Below are positions 1 through 10,740 of a stretch of DNA of 64,000 nt, one piece after another (within the stretch, counting starts at the first letter, position 1; each line of letters begins with the position of its first letter). A program made the position numbers and the translations under genes. The stretch is taken from NCBI RefSeq assembly GCF_003589595.1, contig NW_020654422.1, positions 1,476,266 through 1,540,265 on the forward strand. The letters run 5' to 3'. The stretch is from Hyposmocoma kahamanoa (taxonomy: Eukaryota; Arthropoda; Insecta; Lepidoptera; Cosmopterigidae). The notes beneath the pieces were generated by a model that was given only the letters and a program-made list of their open reading frames with translations, was not told where the DNA came from and searched no databases.

Positions 1-230
1 TGGGAACCTATTCTCTTAACGATGATAACTCTGTGCAGTAACAAAAGAAAGCGCTAGCGTAAATACCAGTCCGTTGTAAAACGCAGGAGCGGTGATGGGG
101 ATCGTCAAGGAGGACGTTTGCACGTTTAAACTTACTATCTAAAAAGTGTCATATGGTACAACAAAAGCTTAAAACTTTATTTTTGGGACTTTCACTGGTT
201 TGTCATTCTACTAAAATTGTTTCATTTCAG
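1..230 (+). other. 3' end of an intron of the phospholipase D gene
   Basis: Non-coding sequence that runs into a good splice acceptor, ttcatttcag at 221-230. An open frame continues through the acceptor by chance, but similarity to phospholipase D begins only at 231. I do not recognise an earlier exon in this piece; the rest of the gene lies to the left of the window. Confidence 0.7.
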
Positions 231-461
231 GTTTTCCACTGCCTGCCGACAGACAAAGTTCACAACTTTGCAGAATTAAAACGATACCAAGAAGAGAACA
301 ACACCACCCTTTGGCACAAAGACAGAGCTCTCGCCAACAGAAAAATAGATCTAATAAGTGGATATTTAGTCGATATGCCTTTAGATTTCCTGTGCAATGA
401 AACGTTAACGCCTGGGAAAACTTCTATGGAAGGAATGCTGCCCACTGCTCTATGGACTTAA
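231..461 (+). CDS. Pld: Phospholipase D (PLD1/2-type), C-terminal exon
   Basis: Last coding exon of a phospholipase D, the HKD-family enzyme that hydrolyses phosphatidylcholine to phosphatidic acid and choline at cell membranes. The exon follows the acceptor at 221-230 in phase 0 and encodes 76 residues plus a TAA stop. It opens with VFHCLPTDKVHNFAELK, which matches the VFRCLPNDEVHNL stretch known from animal PLD1/2. It then has GYLVDMPLDFLCNETLTP, equivalent to the family's GFLVQFPFYFLSEESLLP, and ends in EGMLPTALWT. A C terminus of the form (M)P-x-x-x-W-T is characteristic of eukaryotic PLDs and is needed for activity in the mammalian enzymes. The two HKD motifs and the PX/PH domains must lie upstream, outside the window. 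Identification is from remembered family motifs, without a database search. Confidence 0.92.
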   Translation, partial: VFHCLPTDKVHNFAELKRYQEENNTTLWHKDRALANRKIDLISGYLVDMPLDFLCNETLTPGKTSMEGMLPTALWT

Positions 462-1377
462 TGTAGTCATTTTAACGGGTATTTTGCAGTTCCAAACTAA
501 AGAACACCCATTCAAATAGGTTCTTTATGGCTGATAGCTTTGGAAAAGTTTTCCACCTCAGCATAAGTAACGTACCTTATAGAATTCTACTTAATAAATT
601 GTATTTCTTAGGACTTTGACAAACCTTTTCGTTATACGATAAAGTGTAGCCTACGCAAATATTTCTCAGTTTTAATATCAAAATTACTAGAACTGTTGGT
701 TCTACAGCTCCGAAATTAAATATTAAACAAAAAAAATAGTACCTTATCATTCGGAACACAAAAACATACATTTTTCTTGCATCAATACCTTATTCTGATT
801 GGACTATAAATATGCTACACTAATTACTGGAGGTCCTGTACCTTTCGCTTTGTCAAATTGCAACGTGTTCACGCCAAGTTGTTACTAGGACTGTAACCCG
901 GAGCGTACAAGCACAAGACTGTGACGTCACTAAAGTCTCAAATTGGTTAAATAAGAATTTCTAAACATCATTATTTTATAGGTAAATTACACTTGAAATC
1001 GTCAAATTAATTACACTCTTGACCCAAGTCCTTGACTTGTGAAAATGTTCAAGATATTGTATTGTAAACACACTATAATTTTAATTTAAATCTATGTATA
1101 AATATCTATATAAAGAAAAAATTTATTAATTATTTATATAACTATTAGAAAATTATACACATACGTTCACTATACAAGATGCCAAATCGCCATAGGTGTA
1201 CACAGCACTAACAATTTAGAATTAATGAATTACAAAGTTTCAATATTACTGATGGGATGTCAGATCAAAAAAAAAAATTATATAACATATAACATACTTA
1301 TTTAAATGTTTTTTATTCGAAATTAATATGTACGTAATGTCTCCGGTCGCAATCATGACTACTTGAGTTAGTTTTTC
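462..1377 (+). other. 3' UTR of Pld and AT-rich downstream DNA
   Basis: No coding sequence seen. A polyadenylation signal aataaa at 593-598, about 130 bases after the stop, is the likely 3' end of the Pld transcript. A perfect CRE-like palindrome gtgacgtcac lies at 921-930. The rest is AT-rich with nothing recognisable. Confidence 0.45.
593..598 (+). terminator. Polyadenylation signal of Pld (candidate)
   Basis: AATAAA hexamer about 130 bases downstream of the Pld stop codon and the first canonical signal in the right orientation. It is assigned by position only. Confidence 0.5.
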
Positions 1378-1573
1378 GATCATTCTCGGACCAGTGTTCA
1401 CTACCTAATTTCCGTGGCAATGTTTATTATTTAAATAATATCGTGTAATTATTAAATAATATCATAATTGATAAAATACTCGATTATTAAATAATATTGC
1501 ACGCTAAAAAATCGTATACTTAATAATAATTGCCACGGAAATCAGGTAGTGAACACTAATTCGAGAATGACCG
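1378..1573. mobile_element. Short element with terminal inverted repeats (TIR family F)
   Basis: The two ends are inverted copies: the left end reads agtgttcactacctaatttc and then cgtggcaat; the right end, on the other strand, reads agtgttcactacctgatttc and then cgtggcaat. Outside these both arms carry a cattctcg block. The centre is AT-rich (ttaaataatat runs). It has no coding capacity and looks like a MITE. A single right arm of the same family occurs at 34436-34494. Confidence 0.7.
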
Positions 1574-3017
1574 TTTTATAGCATGTGGCTTTTAATCAAT
1601 TACTTATGCGTTTGATTGCAGATTTTTTATAAATTTTATGTAAAAATATTGTTATGATTTATTAGTTATTACAGTAGTTAGATCACATTGTCGCTATTGT
1701 TATGTTTATTCTGTGGCTAAGATTGAAGGTGTTCTAATATAACATGGTGGCTAGTTAGATTTAAATTCTGTTATCCGAGAAGCCACGCTTCTCTATTATT
1801 CAGAACTGGCCAACTTTTTCACATGCTTTTGATGGAATATTAAAAACGTTACCGCTAGATTAGGTAAAGTGTGCAATGCTTTATATCTACTTACAACGAT
1901 AGGTTTAATTTCTTTAAATACATTACGTTTACCTACCTCTATGTGTTACATAAATTTTTATATAAATTATATGAACAAAATGATGAGCTAGGTATGTAAG
2001 GTTATTCTAATTTATTTTTATTTATTATGCATGTATTTGCAGAATAGATCTTTAGATTAAATGTGTTTTTTTTAAACTGCTAAAGGGTACTATACAGAAC
2101 CATGCTTTAAGTTCACTTTTGAATGATTCATTTTCCGTCGGATATATTAGTGAAGACTTGTTATAATTGAGCATTTAATTATATCATTCCATATTTTACT
2201 CCATAGCTTTCTGTAGCTGAGCCGCTGTGTATTCGGTGTTATTATCAAACCAAATATTGAATTTGCTTAGACAAAGAGTAGTAATAAAAAAGAGAGCCTA
2301 TATTCCGTTCAAAAAGCTATAGTGAAGTTTTAAATAGTGACGTAAGAATAGAATGGAAATGGCATCACGAGGTCCCGTGATAGGTAAATACAGCCCATAT
2401 AGACGCCATGATTTCTTACATCTCTTATAATGAATGTAACGTATATTTTCGCTCACAACCAAAATCAGTGGATATTAAAATACGACGAGCTTTGATAATG
2501 TTGCCATGAACTAAATATTCTTGTTATGTCAGTGATTTTAATAAACCAATTCAAATTTTGTAATCAATGGTCACACAGTTTAGTTTATTGCCTGTAATTG
2601 TAAGATGAAAATTTATTGCATTGAGATTTTTTATTATCTGATTTAATTTAACTTAACTATTTATTGATTTAAATTTATTTTTCTCTATTTACAATCAGTA
2701 TTTAATTAGATATTTTGTATTTTTATTTGTTTGTGCCGTTACAGATATATTGTGTACCTTTAAAAAACTATATATATTTTTCTATTAACTTTTGTCGTTT
2801 CATTTGATAATAATTAAACTATAGAGGTCCGTACTAACGCGTGCCCGAATCAGAAAAGTTTATAAACATTTAAAAGTCACTATCATCAGTGTAAGTTCCA
2901 AGCAGTAGTAAATCGTTAACAGTATGTAAATGTCGGTTAACCCCTTTTACCACAGAATCGTTTATATATTTTGAAATGTTAGTAATATTTTTCGTGAAAT
3001 TCATTTAAGAATCCGTG
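1574..3017. other. Intergenic DNA, nothing recognised
   Basis: AT-rich sequence between Pld and the next gene with no long frames and no repeat that recurs elsewhere in the window. Confidence 0.4.
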
Positions 3018-3246
3018 TAAGCCGTGTTAGCCTAAGCCGCCTCTCAAGTAAAAGCCGCGAGTTCGAATCCGGACTTGAAATTTATCAGCTTTTCGGTGAA
3101 AGAAAACATCGTCGTGATGAAACCTACACTTCGAAGACGGTTCACAGCCCCCAGAAAGCGTGTACAGTCCCCAACACTCGTTGGGCCAAAGTGGCCCTCG
3201 CCTGAGAAGAGACCCGTGCCCCAGCAGTGGGGCGTATGATGGGCGT
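3018..3246 (+). mobile_element. SINE-2 copy (tRNA-derived), degenerate
   Basis: tRNA-like head with a B box gagttcgaatccgg, then the family body (cttttcggtgaaagaaaaca, gttcacagccccc) and the tail cccagcagtggggcgtatga. The head is damaged and parts of the body are missing relative to the copies at 15972 and 57061, so this is an older insertion. Confidence 0.8.
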
Positions 3247-4339
3247 TTTTCGGTTGTTGACGTTTAAGAATCGTTTTATTATTAATGAATGATGAAATTA
3301 TAATTTATTTTTTGGAAAATCGCAAACGTTTCTTACATCAATCAGTGTTCTAATTGCTAATATTGCTGAGGAGTGCCATTGGCCTACCAAATAAAGATCA
3401 ATGAGGAGTGCGATTCAATTTTCATATTTTAAAGCGCCATCTATTTTTTCATCAAGAACCACTTTCGCTCTTAACTTTAAAGTGAAATTCAATGCGCCTA
3501 CCTGACTACGTAGTTTTAATAATAATCACTAGATGTCGTTTATAGTTCTTTACGAAAAGTTTTTTGAACTTGTTGACTGAGGTGGTCGGTAGCGCTATTA
3601 TAGCTACAGCAAGGCTACAGCTAGTTATCGTGTAGGTACTAAGTTTGCAGCGGGCAAGATGAAAATCGCTATTTCGATCGATTTGAAAAATAGAGTCGCT
3701 ATATGTAATGTTTTTTAATTCGTTTTAAGGAACGTAGGAAAATTGTTATCGGAAATATATACATATATACTTAGTTTATTAGTGGTACATACTTATATTC
3801 CAAAAATAAACACCCTACAACTACCTTATAATGGTCTTATTAAATTGTGGATTGTTAAAATTTCGTAGGTAATTATAACTTTGGTGCACAGACATTGTAC
3901 ATACACAGATGTTTAAAACGGTTTCGACAACTTATTTATGTTTTGGAATGAAAAGTATTAGTCTCTCGTACAAAACAACCAAAAATTCAAAAGTCACAGC
4001 GTTCTACCTATCTAAGTATTATGGTGTAAGTACCTAGGTACTCATTATGTTGGTAGGTACCTATCTACTTCTATCGATTTGATAATGCAAACACGGTGCT
4101 TGCTTGTAAAAAATTGATGTTAGTCAATAAAAACTATGAAAAAAATAATTCATATCGAAAAGGATACCTATCGGCGTCTATATAGGAGAAAAGTGACGAA
4201 AGTGTTAAGATTGTTCTAATGGCGATACTTTGCTACAATAGAATAATATTTCGTAACCTAGATTCTCGTGGAGTTTTCATTTGTAAGCCGATAAGGTCTA
4301 CATTGCTATAGCTTGACACTTGTTATTTCCAAATAATAT
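3247..4339. other. Intergenic DNA upstream of the 4630 gene
   Basis: No coding sequence or known repeat seen. Base composition begins to change towards higher GC only after about 4340. Short repeated taggtac/tacctac runs near 4030-4075 are the only local pattern. Confidence 0.35.
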
Positions 4340-4629
4340 ACGTGTGTGCGTGAAGTGGGTGTAGTGTGCAGTAGGGCATTATACTGCACTACCGTAGGAC
4401 TGGGACGGACGGCTTATAGGGCCAGGCAAGTCCTACGCTCCCTTGGCTGTTTGAATAGGCTCGCATTGCGTAACCCGCGGCCAATGACAGAGCCCCTGCA
4501 CATGCAAGGGGCGGAGCCGTTACGTCACGTGCCTGCCCCCGCGGCCGCGCAGCCGCCGTGACGTCACGACTCCCCTCTACCCTCCCGTGCCGCACGCGAC
4601 TTCAGCGCCACCGCTGAGCGTGGCGCCGC
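4340..4629 (+). promoter_or_regulatory. GC-rich promoter and 5' UTR region of the 4630 gene
   Basis: A sharply GC-richer island in AT-rich surroundings, directly before the start codon. It contains a CCAAT box (4481-4485), a GC-box-like ggggcgg (about 4508-4514), a tacgtcacgt half-palindrome (4521-4530) and a CRE-like TGACGTCA (4559-4566) followed by a pyrimidine-rich run. No clear TATA box is placed, consistent with a broad CpG-type promoter. The transcription start is not determined. The order of motifs and the coding exon just downstream support the promoter reading. Confidence 0.55.
4559..4566. promoter_or_regulatory. CRE-like site TGACGTCA
   Basis: Perfect 8-bp CREB/ATF-type palindrome inside gtgacgtcac, 64-71 bases before the start codon at 4630. 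Binding is not shown. Confidence 0.45.
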
Positions 4630-4985
4630 ATGGAAACGTGCGACAAAACACTCGTGCGCTCAAAGATGGCGGATGGGTCGCCCGAAGACCGCACCGACCC
4701 GAGACAAATGAACGAATTAACTTTTTCCGCGTCCAAGACAGGGCATAGTGACACAAAAAAGTGCAGTGATGAACCATTTGAACGCGATAGAATGAAGTTA
4801 TCGTTCTACACCGAACTTGCGAGTGAATCGTGTGAGAAAAGTGATTCTCGCGGCGTGGCCGCTAATCGTTCCGCCGCGGCCGCTTCGGCGGGCTCCCGAA
4901 AATCGTGCGAGGCGGGCATCAAGGACGGTGAAGAAAGGAAGAAGCGATGCTTCGACAGATACGACAGCTCCGAGTCTTCTGACAG
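4630..4985 (+). CDS. First coding exon of an unrecognised, probably nuclear/regulatory protein
   Basis: Open frame of 118 codons that starts in gccgcATGG and ends at the splice donor gacag|gttagt (4981-4991), leaving two bases of the next codon (phase 2). A second in-frame ATG at 4666 (aaagATGGCGG, giving MADGSPEDR) has an even better start context and may be the true start. The encoded segment has no signal peptide or membrane helix. It is rich in Ser, Asp, Glu and Lys, has an Ala-rich stretch (AAAASAG) and ends EERKKRCFDRYDSSESSD, typical of a disordered N terminus. High GC and codon use unlike the flanks support real coding. I do not recognise the family. From memory, Drosophila Pld (42A) lies near jing (42B), so a jing/AEBP2-like gene is a possibility to test, not a call. 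Confidence 0.7.
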
Positions 4986-6717
4986 GTTAGTTGAGGAAGA
5001 TTTCTGTTATGAATCTTGACTGAATTCCATTTCACTATTTTCGATTTTTTTACTCCGTGGTGTCAGTGCTCCAGTGACCGAAGTGGAGGCGGTCGTGTTG
5101 ATTTCGATGTCATGGTCATTGTGAGGAGCAGCAGCTTCGCGCTGCGCCGCCGTCCGCGAGGTTGAATGCCCTCGGCGTAGTCTGCTAGGCCGCGACACGA
5201 CGCGAATCATTTGACTTGTTAACTATTCATCGTGCTCGTTATTACGAGCACGATACGTAATGAATTGCGACTAGCTTGTTGCCAAAACGATTCGCCATTG
5301 CTACTGCGGACAGGTTGTAAATGACGTTTGCTTTCTGTTTGTTTATTTATAATTTTTTACTTCCTAAAATAAATTGCAGGTAGAGTAAGACAGTACTGAC
5401 ATGCCTGCTGTATCTGTTGTTCTCAAACCGGTAGATTTTCAGTCATTCACACGCTATTTGCCCTTGATGAATGAAAAACAGTTGTTTACCTATCACCTCG
5501 TGTCATGCCAGATCGCCTGAGGCCTTGACAATGTATAGGTTTATTTTTACGAATTTACCGCTTGTTGCTTAGTTATGTAACGCACTACATTCCCAACTTA
5601 TGCTGCCCGTTATAATATTCTTTAAAACGTGTAATTATTCCGAGTTTTGAAATATTCTACTTTCATACATTGGTACTGGTTGGTATACGCTAATTTTTCT
5701 ATTTTATATTCAGTTTTATGCCACTGTCATAAGTAGGTATTTATAAATAGGTAGTACTTACTTGCCAAAACGGAACGTTAGGATAAAATATGGCAGAATT
5801 TTTAAAAGTAGAATTTTGCATTTCTGTTTTTAATTGGAATTTTTGGCTCTCGGTACATTGCTATTTTAAACTAAACACTGTTTTCCTTCAAGTAACAAAT
5901 TGTTTAGTATGTAATTATTACTATGTATTGCCATATATAAAATTTTTGAAATATTTAATTAACCATTTTCGAAACTTGGCTTTCGTTATTCAATATTCTT
6001 TTGCCATTGAACTTGACTTCGTTTCTTGCGAACAAGTCACCGTTTTTTATCATTATTAAATGGATGACGTTATAATTTGATTTGATAAAAATGTTATCTA
6101 TGCTTTACGGACTAATTTTAAGATTATTTTAATACAAATGAAATTTGAGCTTCATAGATAAGATAAGTTTTCGTATTCCTTAAGAAAGAAACGTAAGTCA
6201 TCACGTGGAACCTTCTTAATACCTAATTGTATTGGTAATTAAATATTAAAATGGAATTTAATCAAATAACATTGAATGGAATCGCTGCGTCGCGTCGCCC
6301 TGATAGGTGGTCATCCATCTGCTTAGTACCTACGTTTAAAGATTAATTAAACATACGTAGCGAAGAATTCGTAACAAATATTAATATTGTCATAATATTA
6401 GGACAAAACTTGAGTTTCAATCGTGACAGCTCGTGAGCTAGAAGACAAGATGGAAGATAAATGTAAATACCAAGTAAGAAAGTACCTACCTAGAAACAAT
6501 ACCATGTCGTACAATATTATTTCACCAGGCCACACCCTGTGTAGATGGACAAGTGGAGGCCTGATATGGAGCAATAATGGGTGACCTACATAGGCCACTT
6601 TAGTGGTATTATCTGAATGATATCAGCTCGGAACGTTTGTCGTCGTTCTCATTGCAGTTTGTTTTTGTTTTCGATAGTAGGTATACTGAAATAAAGTAAA
6701 TTAATAAATCCAGTTTT
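4986..6717 (+). other. Start of a presumed long first intron
   Basis: Begins with donor GTTAGT. GC stays moderately high to about 5200, then AT-rich DNA follows. A perfect small hairpin with 11-base arms (atcgtgctcgt, loop tatt) lies at 5229-5254. No coding exon or repeat family is recognised. Confidence 0.5.
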
Positions 6718-6752
6718 TAGGTTTTCGCGATTGGTAATAAAACTATTTCTTC
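6718..6752 (-). repeat. Fragment of the Penelope-linked repeat (family E)
   Basis: taggttttcgcgattggtaa followed by aaaactatttcttc matches the outer end of the repeats at 8793, 13026 and 31366 in part. Only the end is present. Confidence 0.45.
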
Positions 6753-7084
6753 TGATCTAAATCATGCAATATGCGTATGAAGAAATTATTGAACATAATA
6801 ATTATATTAAACCCGTAAGTCGTGTAATTTGTGAGAGATAGAATTAATGCGATCGTATAATGAGACTTTATACACGTTCATATTTTGTTACAATATTATT
6901 AAACAGAGATCGATTACTTAGAAAAAACTCATGAATTTTTCTAGTATTCGATTTTTGTTTGATAATATTACAACAAACTAGTGGAGTAATTTAAAAAAAA
7001 ATTGATATCATGTGGTATAACATCCTGACATTCAATCAAATTTAATTTCGTTCATATTTACAAATTATTGGAAATGAAACGTAT

Positions 7085-7385
7085 TTTTACAAACATCACG
7101 TGACACTGAGGTAGGCAGAGACTATGGACCTCCACGTGCTACGCTCCTGACAAACATCCTTCTCCTCCTCCACTCACGTAAGTCTCTTCATACATGCCCA
7201 TTTATTCCTGGTGTACTTTTAACTCTGTTTTAAGGACATCCCCAATCGGATAGAGATTTGTACGACGAGGCCTACCTCGCCTCCATCCACACTCGGTCAT
7301 TCCGGCATTCCGTCTTTAAGGCTAATACGGCACATAGTAATATTGCGCAAAGCTCTCGCTTCTGCAGCATTCACCATACTTCATG
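7085..7385 (-). repeat. Possible non-LTR retrotransposon 3' region
   Basis: GC-richer block starting gaggtaggcagagactatgg. It contains ttaaggacatccccaatcgg, which resembles in reverse the block gattggggatgtccttaaaa near 10718-10737 that follows a LINE-like coding remnant. Identification as a retroelement tail is an inference from this partial match and remembered insect repeats. Confidence 0.35.
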
Positions 7386-7423
7386 CAAACTATTTTTTTT
7401 ATACGGTCTACATTATTTTTCTC

Positions 7424-7605
7424 ATGAGTTTGAATGCAATTTGTGGTTGTCTATGGTTGAGTCCATGGCACCCGCGACATTGAGTTTCTCTAGGGCAGGA
7501 CTATGTGTGTGTGCGTTATTATATCTCCCGGCCCGGGAATCGAAAACCGGACCTCTGCGTGTCAGTCCAGGATGGCAGGATGGTAACCGTTTGGCCAAGG
7601 ATGCA
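7424..7605. mobile_element. Composite SINE-1: + body joined to a - head
   Basis: 7424-7518 carries the 3' body of SINE-1 on the + strand (tgagtttgaatgcaatttgt, gtccatggcacccgcgac, gtgtgcgttattat). It is followed at once by 7525-7605, which is the tRNA-like head on the - strand (cccggcccgggaatcgaaaa, ggtaaccgtttggcc). The two parts of one family thus face opposite ways with no gap. Confidence 0.75.
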
Positions 7606-7924
7606 GTCAATAATAAAATAAAACATAGTAATGAATACTACTGCAGTTTTAGGCCTGCTTGAGATTATAGAGGAAATTGGATCCAATAAACCGCTCATGA
7701 CTTTGTACGTATAGCACAAAATATTCACACTAGTACCACAGGGCGTCTCTATCCTTTTTATTCTCTTTACTCTTTACATTAGCTCTCTTTATAACAAGTG
7801 TCATTGCGATGTTTTATCTCACAAGTGATGTTTAGGAAACTTTACTCTATTTGAAAACTATTAACGTGAATAAATACATACCTACGCAAATAGATAACCT
7901 CTATATGCGATATTTATGTTATTT

Positions 7925-8093
7925 AGTAGCAGTAAAGCTCCTTGTGAAAGAGTTCGTCCATAGAAGTACTGCTACTTACATAGTTCTGCCGCCAAACAGT
8001 AATGTGAGCATTACTGCGTTACGGATTTGAAGGATAAAGGTGCTTGTGCATCACCAGGGGCACGACTTGTTCGTCCCGTCACTTGCTACCATT
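7925..8093 (+). repeat. Rep300 copy, internally deleted
   Basis: Starts gtagcagtaaagctccttgt and ends cgtcccgtcacttgctacca. The central part present in full copies is missing. Confidence 0.8.
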
Positions 8094-8644
8094 AGCAAGG
8101 TAGCTACTACCTTGTTGTTTTCCACTGGCATCAATCATCGTAATAGTAGATGTATGGTTAAAAAAACAGTTACAATAACACATTGTTATCTTTAGTTAAT
8201 AAAGTATCCAATATCAAAGGTTAGGTCAAGGAAGTAGGCATGTATTCATGTATTATGTACTGTGATACCTATATATTTCATAATTACGTTACAATTGTTG
8301 ACATAACACTATCACAGGTCATTGAACTGAGATGCTTTTGAATATTATGTAGATTATTTTAGATTTTTTAATTGAAGTTTTAGCTCAGGTGTGTTTTTCA
8401 ATTTTTATTATGTTCTTCATTACGGGCTTTGGTAGAATATCAGCGATGGCTACTTTCAATAGAGTTACTAAACGATGTTCTTGTTTTTTCAAAGTTATAG
8501 GTAAGTACCTATAGTTATAGTGAATAAGTATTCAGAAACTTTCGCCATTTAGGGCATTTCCCGAAAATTGCCTTTTTCGTATTGTGACGTGCGACCCCTA
8601 TAAGTATACTTACTTACTTACTCCTACGTAGTCCTCCGTAGCTG
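8094..8644. other. Intronic DNA, nothing recognised
   Basis: AT-rich sequence without a long frame or a repeat that I can match inside the window. Confidence 0.35.
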
Positions 8645-8729
8645 AGTTATACTGTGTTCTTTTCAAACGGAACAGTATGGGGAAATCCGAAACCATAGGA
8701 GATATGAGGTACAGTCTTAGGTACCATTA

Positions 8730-8965
8730 AGTGTTTTTTTGTGAAAACGATTTTGTCAGTCAATTTTTTTGGCCAAGCGTAAGTTTGTCGAATTCTTAGG
8801 TTTTCGCGATTGTTACACATAGGAAATGAAACTATTTTTCCGGATTTACAGGTCCCATGGTCACGGTTGACCATGGGACCCGATCCGATGGCCCGAAACG
8901 TCGGTTTGTTTGAAAAAACAAATATACGCGATTTAAATCCGGAAAAATAGTTTCATTCAAAAACG
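8730..8965. mobile_element. Penelope-linked repeat (family E), inverted pair
   Basis: A - strand copy (8793-8875, cttaggttttcgcgattgtt then ggaaatgaaactatttttcc) is joined head-on to a + strand copy (about 8867-8958, gcccgaaacgtcggtttgtt, ending aaaaatagtttcatt). The arms pair as a long inverted repeat around tcccatggtca/tgaccatggga. The same block follows a Penelope-type coding remnant at 31196. Confidence 0.65.
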
Positions 8966-9240
8966 AATAAAATTGATAAATTTTTTGTAGTACACGGACT
9001 CAGTTTTATGTAAGGATCATTGGTCAAATTTGATTTAAAAAAATTATTTCATACGAAATGAATAACATTTTATTATTTATATATACTTTTCACGGAAAAA
9101 ACGATAAGAAAATAAAATATAAGTTCAGGAAATAAATTTAGGGATAGCGGAGAACAGACGAAACTTATGAATCCAGGAAGTAATCCTTGATACGTTGTTC
9201 GTAGGAATCAAGAGAACCAATTTTCAAAAGCTCGTTTCCC
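8966..9240. other. AT-rich flank of the family E repeat
   Basis: The first 60 bases (gataaattttttgtagtaca, cggactcagttttatg) resemble 25190-25245, so part of this is also repetitive. No genes. Confidence 0.35.
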
Positions 9241-9305
9241 AAGTTTGTGCTACCGGGAATCAAACCCGGAATCTCCACATCCAGCGACCTCAGTGTAAAT
9301 CATTC
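9241..9305 (-). repeat. tRNA-like sequence (SINE or pseudo-tRNA remnant)
   Basis: On the - strand it contains gtcgctggatgtggagattc then cgggtttgattcccggtagc, a good T-arm/B-box. No complete cloverleaf can be drawn from what is present. Confidence 0.45.
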
Positions 9306-9477
9306 GTATTGGGTGGTCGTCAAATCATTGTTACTAAAGTGTATGTAAGAGCTTATAACATAGAGTTCTTTTGAATACCGGAAACTTGTTATCGTAACAC
9401 AAAAAATCCCATCAATAACAACGTCTTTATTGTTCTAATTGATATAAAGATCGAACAAACAAAAATAAAAGTTCCTT

Positions 9478-9557
9478 CCATCCAGTTGGACTTGAACCAG
9501 CGTCATTTCCGCCATACCGGGTCTATCGCTCTCCCAATTGAGCTACGTACGGAACGA
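9478..9557 (-). repeat. tRNA-like sequence (tRNA-derived repeat or tRNA pseudogene)
   Basis: On the - strand it has a D-arm-like tagctcaattgggagagcg, then gatagacc and ggttcaagtcc, as in a tRNA (it recalls tRNA-Tyr). The T-stem is broken (gctgg vs aactgg) and the acceptor ends do not pair well, so I call it a relic or SINE head, not a working tRNA. Confidence 0.45.
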
Positions 9558-9696
9558 CTCAGCAGACCTTACGAACTTCTCCATATGCTTGCTGCAGATA
9601 TTTGTTTTTGATTTTAACGGCTTTTTGCCGTGGCTCCATCTGTGAAAGCTTTTCTTCACTCGGCGGAATTTTTCTCTCTTTGTATTTTTTTTTGTG

Positions 9697-9752
9697 TTAT
9701 CAAGTAACGGGACGAACAAGTCGTGGATCTCTCAGAGCTTTAAAACCGTTGA
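9697..9752 (-). repeat. Rep300 copy, first part
   Basis: tatcaagtaacgggacgaac then aagtcgtg and cagagctttaaaa. The remainder of the same copy resumes at 9989; about 236 bp of unrelated DNA lies between. Confidence 0.75.
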
Positions 9753-9988
9753 CTTACAAATAAATGGACGACGGGTCTAATACAAAAACCACGAAAAAAA
9801 TGTCCCAAGTCAACCTATTCGAAATTTAAATTGTAATGTCATCGCAGTATCGCGCTGTCAGTCGAACAAATGAAAACTAAAGCGAAGTTTGGCGCTCTGT
9901 ATACGATTTTAGCGCCTTACAAGTGCGGACACTTTTTAGCGCGGACCCGACGTCCATATAATTGTAAGTGAATGTTTAAAACGCTAAG
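9753..9988. other. Unrelated segment splitting a Rep300 copy
   Basis: Sequence not found elsewhere in the window (contains aagcgaagtttggcgctctg and gcggacccgacgtccatata). It may be a further inserted element or an exchange product; no inverted ends or target duplication seen. Confidence 0.4.
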
Positions 9989-10145
9989 ATCTGAGGGGCA
10001 CTGCCACTGCTCCCGTCACCTTGAGACATAAGTTGACAAGTCACATTAAAAACCGGAACGCAATAATAATGCTTTGACGGCAGAAATCGGAACGGTGGAA
10101 GTACTTCCCTAACAAACTTTTTCACAAGAAGCTCTACTGTTATTG
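9989..10145 (-). repeat. Rep300 copy, second part
   Basis: gatctgaggggcactgccac ... gacataagttgacaag ... cacaagaagctctactgtta. It continues the element begun at 9697. Confidence 0.8.
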
Positions 10146-10481
10146 AAAACAATTATAACAACGAGCTGGTGGAGTATGTTCGCAGAATAGGTATTATAAA
10201 TAAATATAACTATTTCTTTATTTACTTACTCAAAAATGTCTTGTTCGGATAAGAGCCCAAATATCCCCATACTTAAGGGCAAAACCACCAAGACGACAAT
10301 ACCAAACTAATAACGCATCCAAGATAGTTTATTTCATTCCTATAAATCAACTTTTTTACATTACTTTCTATGTTTATTAAGTTTATGGACTATGTTTCTC
10401 ATATTTCGACTGAATTGAAAAGAAATTTAAAAAACATGCTATCTGCGGCATTCAGCAGCCTTATCTTTCGAAAATAAACAA

Positions 10482-10740
10482 GTGTCCCATTTAAACATAA
10501 TGAAGGGACTGTGTGTGGGGAGTTGCGAAACAACTAAAATTGACGCATGGTATAGTGATGGTATGAGTCTTAAAGGTAGAATGCAGAACAGTTTACTAAG
10601 AGAGCGTTGTGGTATCAAAGAGGATGTAGTGCGACCAGGAAAAAAAAGGAAGTCGTGTAAAAAAAGTAATGTTGGTAGATCGATGGAAGCGTGAAAAATG
10701 GAAGTATCTCGCTTAGATTGGGGATGTCCTTAAAAACATC
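10482..10740 (+). pseudogene. Non-LTR retrotransposon C-terminal remnant (weak)
   Basis: A short frame (10482-10694) encodes SLLRERCGIKEDVV, which resembles the RERCG-VKEDVVT segment found near the C terminus of RTE-like reverse transcriptases of arthropods, just before the LRWFGHVERM motif. That motif is not preserved; a basic, frameshifted stretch follows (KKRKSCKKS). The non-coding block after it (10718-10737) matches 7240-7250 in reverse. A relic at best. Confidence 0.35.

Noticed and set aside
153..230. Upstream extension of the Pld frame with its own ATG
   Set aside because: The acceptor ttcatttcag at 221-230 and the start of family similarity at 231 show that the upstream part is intron.
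7258..7662. 134-codon + strand frame
   Set aside because: Crosses a retroelement-like block and a composite SINE-1; no protein similarity.
9478..9557. tRNA gene
   Set aside because: D-arm and B box are good but the T-stem and acceptor do not pair, so it is kept only as a tRNA-like relic.
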